Source: Plutella xylostella
Lineage: Eukaryota > Arthropoda > Insecta > Lepidoptera > Plutellidae
Assembly: GCF_932276165.1 (NCBI RefSeq)
Contig: NC_064005.1
Location: forward strand, 3,968,001-4,032,000
DNA: 64,000 nucleotides
Reading direction: 5' to 3'
Part shown: in pieces, positions 55,427 through 64,000 of the stretch
Position numbering within the stretch: position 1 is the first letter of the stretch
How the letters are laid out: each line of letters starts with the position of its first letter
The notes under the pieces: generated by a model
What the model was told of the DNA's origin: nothing
The model's input: only the letters and a program-made list of their open reading frames with translations
Database searches by the model: none
Program-made: the position numbers and the translations under genes

Positions 55427-56398
55427 TCTCTACCAGGAGAAGTCTCTCTATCTTTCCAGAGAATAATAGTTGTAGGTATCTACATTCGTGGATAAAAGTC
55501 ACAAGGCTGCACTTGGTAATATTATTTAAACTTAAACTGAATTGAAATGAAAGAACTATATAATTTTATTAAATTGAGGACAGCTGTTATTTTTCTGGCT
55601 ACGAGGAAGAACAAGGACAAAAAACACAGATTAATTAAACGGTATCAACTGTCAATAAAACACAGAGCAACGCCTGACATACACTGCTCAAGTTTTTGGT
55701 ACAGTTGGTATTAAGTAAATAAAATGGAACGGCCAGTCTACAAATCTTTATTCTGAGACGTAGACAGAATGCACAAAAAAAACAAATAATCAGAAAATTG
55801 TCTTTGGTCACCTATTGATGCGGCCGCGGTGTTGTAAAGTGAACGTGAAGTGTTTTTTTTTGTAATTTACATGTCGTAGTGAGTTGAACAAAGGAAAAAC
55901 CTATTTAAAATATTCATACCATCATATTAAGTACAGGTAAGAGATACTTAAAATGTAAATACAGTTTTATTAGCATTAGCAGCAGTTTATAGAAGTTGCC
56001 TACGGGTACACTTCGTTTCAGGAATGTGGAAGAACATCGCTTCTTATTTGAATCATTTAACATTTCTTCACAATACTTTTTCATCAGAAAGCAATGCAAA
56101 CTCTTCTCATCCTCGCTTTTCCTGAAGAAGAATCCACTGTCAATAACCTTTGACATGTGTCACTGCTTACGTGTCAGCTCACCTTCATTTTGTGGTGGCT
56201 GGTCCTCTTCAACAAATGCAAATTTCCGCATACCGGCTCTTTGCCCACGAACTCTACCAATAAACCTTTGTAACCATCACTAACTCCACATTCTAGACAC
56301 CTTAATTATACCGTAAGTTCGTCTAAAACTGCCGTTAAAGCGCGTCTTTGTGCTGTCGCGTAAAATTAAAAAGCGGCGGCTGATTGCAGGGTGCAGCG
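55427..56398. promoter_or_regulatory. Divergent intergenic promoter region between aftiphilin and the kinectin-like gene
   Basis: 972 bp separate the two start codons, which face away from each other. The end proximal to the plus-strand gene has a TTGCAG just before the ATG (56384-56389) that could be a 3' splice site of a 5' UTR exon. A GC-rich NotI-like GCGGCCGC lies at about 55820. Frames of about 80-95 codons on both strands at 55914-56283 are of doubtful reality. Confidence 0.5.
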
Positions 56399-59300
56399 AT
56401 GGAGCTGCAAGCGTTGCTGGTGCTGGGCGGCGTGGTCGTGGCGGGCGCGGCCGTGCTGCTGCTGGTGGGGCTGTTCTCCGCCAGCGGCACGAGCTACGAG
56501 GAGGCGGTGGCGCAGCAGCGCCGCGCCGCCAGCGAGCTGCTCGCGCTGGCAGAGAGCAAGAACAAGCCCAAGAAGAATGTGAAGAAGGCTAACAAGAAGG
56601 TGAGGAGTTATGACTAATCTAGTATAAGAAATTTATGAGGTTCATCCCTGAGCACAGTCATAGGTCAAAGTGAAGAGCCATAGGTTTAAACAGCAGAGCT
56701 TACATTAAGTGAAATTATTTTTTAAAAGTGGAAGAATCTTTGTTTATAATTATATTTACTTATGTCTGGTGTTTGCACATGATAAATCTAAGACAGAACT
56801 TTTCCAGACAGCTGTGGGTTGTTGTGGTAAAAGGGAAATTAGAAGATGCTGGGGAAACCTAGATGAGATTTAGAGGATCATCTTTGATATTTGTTGTAAT
56901 AATTATCAGGTACAATTATTAACATATTTACAATGCAAGGCATAAAAGGCTAAGTGGAAGTTTCATGTGGTTGTGATGGCTCATAAGATATCCATAATCC
57001 AAATAGGCAGAGTTTTGTTAAGATAACATAACTATGGATTTGTGGCAAATTCCAACTGTGATCTATGACTGTTTATCTACGCAAGTTGAAGTGGATTTAG
57101 CTATGATATGATAACAGATACATTCTTACTTTGTATCTTTTCTGATTATGCCTGTCAATCATAATAGTAAAGAATGTATGTATTGCACACATCTTGAATT
57201 AAATAATGTAACAGTGTATGTGGCAGTGTTATATAAACACAATTTTATTTATTTTTCATCTACTTTGTTGAACATGCAGTTACAATTAAACTTATCCACA
57301 TACTAATAGTGTGTGTTGAAACTTGGCCAATGTTTGTGTTTGGGTGCAGATTGCAGTAGTAATGTTCCTTGGAATTATGAAATACATTGTATGTTGGGGT
57401 CTACTAATATTTATTGAGGCGCAATCAACTTAAGCCAAGCGCACCCCCACACTACTTCAAAGTCCGAGCCAAGGCCACCCTTATTGTATACACATAGGCT
57501 TTTTTACTATTGCTAGCCAATTTTGCATGCATAAATGTAGAGAACTATACAGAACTAACTTAATTTTTAGTAGTCAATAAGGGTTTCCTATTGGAATTAT
57601 AGTATAAAAAGTTGCCTATAGCATGCAGGAATGATAATGATGTGAAGCTTCTCCTCATCCAGTTGCTATAAAACAGTAGATTTCATTCACAATATTTAAA
57701 TATGTCTATCTTAAAAAAAGGTTGATAATAAGATTTAATAGGATATTTTTTCAATGTTTCTAGGTAGGTACTTAGTTAATAATAGTAAAACTATGACATC
57801 AGTGGCGTGTAATTTCGCATCTGTTTAAACACTCTGTCTCCTCAACTATGTGTGCATTGCAATTATACTACTATTATCTTGTTCAATATTACACTTTCGG
57901 TAATTTATGTGCGTCAGACATTACAACATGAATTTAAACAGCTTGTTGTATTGTCTAGTAGAATACGACAGACTATTTGATATAGTTTTTATGTTTTCAG
58001 TAGGTACTTCCCAATAGCGTGTTGAATTATTAGAATTTTCATTGATCATACATTGTTCTAATTCAATATGGGTTAAATAGTTACCAAAAACTTATGTATT
58101 ACACATAAATTTCATTTGTTAGTATACTTAGGGCCAGTTTTTTGATCCGTGGTTAACTTTAACCATTAGTCAAGTCACGTGTCAAGCATGACAGCTGCAT
58201 ACGAATTTTGTTGGTTTTTAACTAATGGTTGCCATTTATGACCAATGGTTGAGTTAACTAGGGATCAAAAAACTGGCCCTTAGTCTACATCACCAGATCT
58301 GCCATTAGTGGATCAGCTATATCTACAGGATATTTAAAATGTATTGTGTGACTGAGTCACTCTGCCAGTATACCAGTAGTAATAGTAACCCAATCAAAAG
58401 CCAATGCACATACATCCCACTATAAAACTTCACATTATTACAGTTGGCTAAGAAAGAGAAGAAGGAGTCGACAGCCGGCAGCGACCACGAGAGCGAGGCG
58501 CCGGCGGAGAGCGGCGCGGACGAGGAGGCCCCGGCGCGGCCCCACGTCGAGTTCACCGCACCTGTCGTCGTCGACGTGCCAAGAGACAATGTGCCCAATG
58601 TCAAGGTACATATGCTATTTATAACTGACCCCATTATGTTCTGTAGATTTAAGAGCTTTTGCCGTAACATTATTTAAAGGTGGTGGATTTGGATGTATGA
58701 ATAATTATAGTAAGACATTTCTCGCCATCTTCACAATCAATGGGTCACGGTGCTGTTCTGTATGTCCTTCATTCATCATTCACTTGTTATTTGCCTCGTG
58801 GATATATAAATGGTATGTTAACATTGTAATGCTTAATTTCGTCACGTCACATTATCTGAATCGTTGTTATGCAACTTTATCACTGTTTCGCTGTATCAAC
58901 CTACTAAGCCATATCTTTCATGCTATTCATTTATTTAAGTCGTTTAAATAAGTTATCATCATGCATATCATACTTTAATGTTTATGCACAATGGGAACTG
59001 GTCAAACACGGCTTAAAAAACACAGGCTGATGCACAGCAAATGTGACTTATCATCATATCATCACCCGATATCCGTAGCGTGGTTTCTCGACGTAGCTAA
59101 AGGTGGTAGTACAGTATGCGCCTGTCTGCAGATACGCAAGCGCGGCAAGGATCCTAAGGTAAAGCCGATACTGTTAAACAAAGAGGATCCGAGCTGCGTG
59201 AGCGATCCCAGCGCGCCGCCCACGCCCGCCGCCTCCAACCACTTTGAGGAGATCCATCCCAAGGACGATTTCGAACTGTTGCAATCCTCGCTCGTCGGCG

Positions 59301-62300
59301 ACAAAGTGAGTCCCCCTCCCGTCCCCTCCCTTCCCTTCCCTGGTCCTAGAGCTGGTTTAGATGTGGCTATCGCGGCTAGCTAATTACACCTGTAGGGTGC
59401 CTTTCCACCAGAGATATGCTATGCTGCGATATTGTGAAATCCTTTCCCACCAGTAAATTTATTCTATGTAGACCAATACATAATAATATACTTATATGAT
59501 TGGTGGATAACCAACGCATCCATAGTAACGCGGCATTGCACATCTCTGTTGGAAAATATTATGGGATTTATTAGTACCTATTGTATTGTGTAATTCGCTA
59601 GAGACGACGGTACATATCCTCATCTGGACCAGCGTTAATTCAATGAGAACGTTTTTTCAGTGCGGTATCGTAATGTTATTGCTCTCTAGGTATTTGTCGT
59701 GTCTTATTTGGTAAACATCAACAACATGCGCTGAAATATTTATCTTATGCAGCGTCTAATGAGTAAACATTACGAAGTACAACTGAAGTGTCTTTCTCTT
59801 GAATGAAATGTGGTTTTGGTTAACTAAATCTGGCAATGCACAGGGACATTCCAGAAAATATTGGTCTGTAAGACCAGTGTTTTGTCAGATTTGGCAAACC
59901 AAATATCCTTTCCTCTATACCCCTTAGTGTCCCGTGTAGTGTAGATATTGGTGTTGGCAGTAGTTTTGTAACTTGTTGGTGGCTTCAGTAGTGGGTAGTC
60001 AGTGTGTGTGTTCTAGCTGTGTGTTATCTATATATTGTAGTTTTTGTGTGTTTCAGTAGATTTCTCTTTCTAATTAATGTCGATATAAAACGTGGCGTCG
60101 ATTTATTTCTAATGGAAATATTTATTATACTTTACGACTTGCGGTCTTGTGCTTGTCACGTACCTAATGTTTTATTGCTTATTGTGAATGAAAGCATGAG
60201 CATGAAGTATGCGACGTGCATGTTATGTGTTTTATATTATGTCCTGATAAGTATTAGGTACATGTTATTTTAATACAGCATAATTGAGTATTCAATTCAC
60301 GACAAGATTTCCCTAACAATTAACTGAACATTACATAATACACATCCATAAAATCCTAGTATACCGTATACTTAATAAGCATAACCAGTATACCTACAAA
60401 ATCAATAACTGTACCAACTAAACAAAAAAAACGCACAACCTCCTTGCATCAAAAACTAAACCTGATACTCACAATACAGGCCGCCGAGAAAAAGGAAGAA
60501 GTAGTGATTGAGAAAAAAGAAGCTAAGAAAGAGAAGGCGGTGAAGGCGAAGACCGGCGCGAGGGTCGTGGAGGCGCTGCCCAAGGCCGAGCCCGAGCGCG
60601 AGCGACGCAACAGCGGGGACCAGCCCAAGGAACAACGGAAGGGTTAGTGTTGTTATTGTACTTTATAGCTTTATCCAACAGCCACATGTGGAATATAGTC
60701 AAAGAATTCCCAAATTCTCTGTTGACTTCATCATCAGCCCGTAGTCCACGGTTGGACCTCAAACCTCATAAGTCATCGGCTACCAGATACCTGTCACATG
60801 TTTTTATTACTTGTCATATAAAGTAATAATAAAGATCTATTTCCAGCCTGTGATTCAAATAAAAGTTTGTAAATGATATTATGCCCTTATCTCAGTACAC
60901 ATCCTCCTACACTAAACTCATAAAAATTGTGATGTAATCTACAGAGTAATTGCAATAACATTGACATTGCCCTGAGTTCTTTACTTTATGTCTTCCACTT
61001 CCAATCGTGAACTCCAGTACCGCATATGATATACCGATAGATTCTAAAACTATTTACAATGATCTGTAGTGCCGCCAAGTCCTACAGTTATGAACTATGT
61101 GTACTCGTATCTGACGTAAATTTACTCCCACAGCCAAGAAGCCAGAAAAGAAGTCACCGATCGAAGAAGCCATAGAAGTGGCTCGCGAGGAGATCGTGCC
61201 GCCCTTGACGGTGGCGCCGCCCAGCGAGCTCACCACGGACAAGCTGCTGAAGCAGGCCCTGCCCCCCGCGCCCGCCGCCACCCCGCCGCCCAAGGCCAAG
61301 AAGAACAAGAACAAGGAGCCCAATGTTATGACGCTGTTGAGTGAGTAATTAGTGACTTTATTTATTTTTTAATAGAACTTTTTTGCTGTTCGCCTCTTTG
61401 CTATTACAGCTCTACCCTGAGCTGAGGGGAACAGGTAGTTATTAGTGACTGATGGTTTGGTTAACTTAAAGTTGCAGTGGATCCCGGGGCCGCGGTTTCG
61501 ATTTTTGTTTGAACCACCGATATTTGTTTTTGTCTCTTTTATGAGCTGAAAAAATGAAAATGGGAAACTTCTTATAACATTCCGGTTAACATAACTCTAG
61601 CGACAAGAGAGTTCACCATGATTACATGAGTAGAAGTGCCTGTCTATGCAATTTATATCCATCTAAAAGTGCGTTATTGACCAGGTGGAGACGCGGCCGT
61701 GAACGTGGAGTCGCTGGTGCGGCTCATCAGCGAGGCGGCGCTGTCCCGCAGCGAGACGCAGCTGCTGACCGACACGCTGCTCAACAAGCAGCACGACGCG
61801 CTGCAGCACGCCGACTGGACCGAGGTATGTACACTACACGCAGCGAGGTATGTACACTACACGCAGCGAGGTATGTACACTACACGCAGCGAGGTATGTA
61901 CACTACACGCAGCGAGGTATGTACACTACACGCAGCGAGGTATGTACACTACACGCAGCGAGGTATGTACACTACACGCAGCGAGGTATGTACTAGTGTA
62001 CTGCGTGTAGTCACGCAGCGAGGTATGTACACTACACGCAGCGAGGTATGTACACTACACGCAGCGAGGTATGTACACTACACGCAGCGAGGTATGTACA
62101 CTACACGCAGCGAGGTATGTACACTACACGCAGCGAGGTATGTAGACTACACGCAGCGAGATATGTACACTACACGCAGCGGAGGTATGTACACTACACG
62201 CAGCGAGGTATGTACACTACACGCAGCGAGGTATGTACACTACACGCAGCGAGGTATGTACACTACACGCAGCGAGGTATGTACACTACACGCAGCGAGG

Positions 62301-64000
62301 TATGTACACTACACGCAGCGAGGTATGTACACTACACGCAGCGAGGTATGTACACTACACGCAGCGAGGTATGTACACTACACTCAGCGAGGTATGTATG
62401 TACACTACACGCAGCGAGGCGCAGCTGCTGACCGACACGCTGCTCAACAAGCAGCACGACGCGCTGCAGCACGCCGACTGGACCGAGGTATGTACAGTTG
62501 TACACTACACGGCACATTACTAATAAACACTGGATAAATAGAAGATACTTCCAAGTTCCAACAACAAAACTAGATTGAAGTGAGGAGCCTAACCTAACTT
62601 TACGATAAGTTCCTCTTCACCACCAGATAATTTCAATTCCACCGCTCTTTACAGCCCACTACATCACATATTGCCTTGATTATTTACTTCATATTATTAT
62701 GATGTCTTTTGCCATTGTTTAACGGTAAATGGCGCCTAGGAGTTAGTTGGACTAGACGAAAGTTATATTATGTTACCCTGTAACATGAATACAATAATTA
62801 ACCTTCCACCTCCTCAGGGCCCCAACGACCCGATGCAGAAGCTGAAGAAGCAGCTGGCGGACAAGGAGAAGGCGCTGGCGGACGAGCAGGACGCCTCGCA
62901 GGCGCTGCACGCCAAGCTCAAGGAGCTACGGTACACAGCAACAGTTCTGATATAGGTTGAAGCGTAGCTAGACAAATATACGTCACAACCAACCGATAAT
63001 AGTCCTGATAGTATACTTCGTACAGACATATCTGTAAGCTAAAGTGGTAGTGGGTAGGCCATGTGGGAAACGATGATGGGTTCTTAAGTAGAAACCATAA
63101 ACATGCAATGTCTTTTCAACACTCTCGACCGGGTAATCATGGTAGTGGTTTTGTGTAACCACAAGGATCCACCACTGGGAGGCCAGACTTATTGGCTTTC
63201 TTGATCTTTGAATTCACTATCAATCCGTTTCGGAACGATGAATAATGACTATTTATTTAGCATGAATCACTTACCGAATACATCTTTATTGAGCTCAACA
63301 TTAAATAGCTCCTAATTAACTAACCCCACCCCGTACCCCACAGAACATCCCTAAACGCGGAGCGTTCCCGCGCGACGGCGGCGGCGCGCGCGGCGGAGGA
63401 GGCGGCGGCCGAGCTGGCGGCCTCGCAGGCGCGGCTGCAGCGGCTGGCCGACGAGAAGCACCAGGACAAGATGCTGGTCAGTACACCCTGTATAGTCGGT
63501 TCAATAGTTGTTGTCAATGAGGTTTATATTCGCGAGCGGCTGCAGCGCCTGGCTGATGAGAAGCACCAGGACAAGATGCTGGTCAGTATAAAATGGATAC
63601 TCGGTTAAGGGTTATTGGTCCTGCGGTCGCAATGAGGATTACACTGACTCTGCCTTTAACTACGCATAGTCGGTAATTTTTTTTTGTCAATGAGGATTAC
63701 ATTGACTTGCCTTTGCCCTCACTTTGGGGGAAAGGAACCGATTTAATAAACTAATAAAGCTATAAAAACGTTCTATTGCGGAGCGTTCTCTTGAAGCATC
63801 AGTTTTTTTTGTAAAAGATGTAGGCAAAAAAAACATGTATAAACACTATAGAAAATACCTACTAATTTCCATGCCTGATAATATAAACAGCTAGCGATAC
63901 TGACGCAAACTATTTATTGTTACAGTTACAAGCCAAGTTGAACGCTGAAGCGGAGGCGCAGGCGCAGCGAGTCCAAATGGAGATGCACATCCAGCGATTG
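56399..64000 (+). CDS. Kinectin / ribosome-binding protein 1-like ER coiled-coil protein, partial
   Basis: Exons 56399-56599, 58444-58605, 59132-59305, 60480-60642, 61134-61340, 61685-61824, 62818-62930, 63344-63476, 63926 to the window end. Phases join throughout to 456 codons so far. Residues about 6-27 are a single N-terminal transmembrane anchor (L-L-V-L-G-G-V-V-V-A-G-A-A-V-L-L-L-V-G-L-F) followed by Lys-rich, acidic and Pro-rich linkers. From E-P-N-V-M-T-L-L onward it matches the kinectin/p180 layout: a small helical domain, then D-P-M-Q-K-L-K-K-Q-L-A-D-K-E-K and a long Ala/Glu-rich coiled coil. Family members anchor in rough ER and link it to ribosomes, kinesin or microtubules. Which vertebrate paralog it corresponds to cannot be decided. 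The ATG at 56399 is chosen because the anchor follows at once. The gene continues off the right edge. Confidence 0.85.
56600..58130 (+). other. Kinectin-like intron 1
   Basis: AT-rich, no exon. A MITE follows at its distal part. Confidence 0.45.
58131..58279. mobile_element. Harbinger-type MITE, TTA target
   Basis: Terminal inverted repeats GGGCCAGTTTTTTGATC at both ends (the right one as its complement), extending as far as GGTTAACT/AGTTAACT. TTA flanks both sides (58128-58130, 58280-58282). 149 bp, able to fold into one hairpin. The 3-bp TWA target fits PIF/Harbinger. Confidence 0.85.
58606..59131 (+). other. Kinectin-like intron 2
   Basis: Nothing recognised. The next exon begins after CTGTCTGCAG. 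Confidence 0.45.
59306..60479 (+). other. Kinectin-like intron 3
   Basis: No exon or element recognised. It ends in a weak, purine-containing acceptor (CTCACAATACAG). Confidence 0.4.
60727..60785 (-). mobile_element. Short RTE-type LINE tail relic in intron 4
   Basis: TCATCATCAGCCCGTAGTCC on the plus strand is the complement of the usual GGACTACGGGCTGATGATGA end. About 60 bp remain. Confidence 0.45.
61341..61684 (+). other. Kinectin-like intron 5
   Basis: 344 bp, nothing recognised. Confidence 0.45.
61825..62418 (+). repeat. 23-bp minisatellite, 25 copies, repeating the exon 6 splice donor
   Basis: Unit GTATGTACACTACACGCAGC plus GAG. It starts at the first intron base after exon 6, and each boundary recreates GAG|GTATGT, the same donor as exon 6 itself. 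Units start at 61825, 61848 and so on to 62392. Three are variant in length (61986, 37 bp; 62161, 24 bp with ATATGT; 62392, 27 bp). Most others are identical or differ by one base, implying recent expansion or gene conversion. Confidence 0.95.
62409..62487 (+). repeat. Duplicated 3' part of kinectin-like exon 6 with its donor
   Basis: From CGCAGCGAG onward, 62411-62487 repeats the last 77 bp of exon 6 (61748-61824) with one substitution visible, and is again followed by GTATGTAC. There is no acceptor in front of it, only the minisatellite, so it is an exon fragment and not a proven exon. Confidence 0.88.
63477..63925 (+). repeat. Intron 8 with a partial duplication of exon 8
   Basis: At about 63532-63588 the 3' part of exon 8 is repeated (GCGAGCGGCTGCAGCG, GAGAAGCACCAGGACAAGAT, GCTG|GTCAGTA), diverged by a few synonymous-looking changes. 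The intron piece GTCAATGAGG also recurs, at about 63513 and 63694, with a weaker form at about 63630. The stretch is a degenerate tandem duplication of an exon-plus-intron block. Confidence 0.8.

Noticed and set aside
55914..56283. Frames of 80 codons (minus) and 95 codons (plus) between aftiphilin and the kinectin-like gene
   Set aside because: They overlap each other, show no recognisable family, and on the minus strand the upstream part has no start before a stop. They may be UTR or a decayed repeat.
59062..59304. Minus-strand frame opposite kinectin-like exon 3
   Set aside because: Antisense shadow of a real exon with matching splice phases.
61626..62537. 303-codon frame with repeated Y-T-Q-R-G-M and T-T-R-S-E-V peptides
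   Set aside because: This is the 23-bp minisatellite read in a frame different from exon 6. The unit has no stop in any plus frame, so openness is automatic.

Overview
The window looks like nuclear DNA of a moth or butterfly. It is AT-rich and intron-rich, with GC-rich coding exons, and it is dense in insect-type transposons. These include RTE-type LINE tails ending in GATGATGA, tRNA-derived SINEs, and TA-, TTA-, TTAA- and 8-bp-TSD DNA elements. No species can be named from the sequence alone. Exon boundaries below come from GT/AG sites, reading-frame phase and family similarity, read by eye.

Layout. 1-10.6 kb: a LINE reverse-transcriptase fragment, a TTAA-flanked MITE, and a full-length uninterrupted Ty3/gypsy Gag-Pol frame (2221-7029) with no LTR pair that I could find. 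About 10.6 kb: one isolated, well-formed plus-strand exon of an unrecognised gene. 14.2-18.6 kb and 20.5-37.0 kb, minus strand: two tandem NPC2-type (ML-domain) secreted sterol-binding genes. The first is canonical (153 aa, 4 exons). The second is divergent (227 aa, 5 exons), has a duplicated basic C-terminal tail, and has a 13-kb first intron full of transposons. 38.4-46.1 kb: a four-level nest of elements. A Mutator-like non-autonomous element with 150-bp internal units was split by an RTE LINE whose 5' part is inverted (twin-priming structure). A hAT MITE sits at the inversion junction and itself contains a relic arm of another foldback family. 46.2-49.5 kb, plus: a mtTFB2-type mitochondrial transcription factor (7 exons, 433 aa). 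50.4-55.4 kb, minus: aftiphilin (5 exons, 1035 aa), with a piggyBac-like relic in intron 3. 56.4 kb to the window end, plus: a kinectin/RRBP1-like ER membrane coiled-coil protein, cut by the window edge. Its intron 6 holds a 25-copy, 23-bp minisatellite that repeats the 5' splice site.

The genes are separate housekeeping functions rather than one pathway: sterol transfer in endosome or extracellular space (two NPC2 paralogs), mitochondrial transcription, clathrin adaptor traffic, and ER organisation. mtTFB2 and aftiphilin converge, with polyadenylation signals about 30 bp apart. Aftiphilin and the kinectin-like gene diverge from a shared interval of less than 1 kb.
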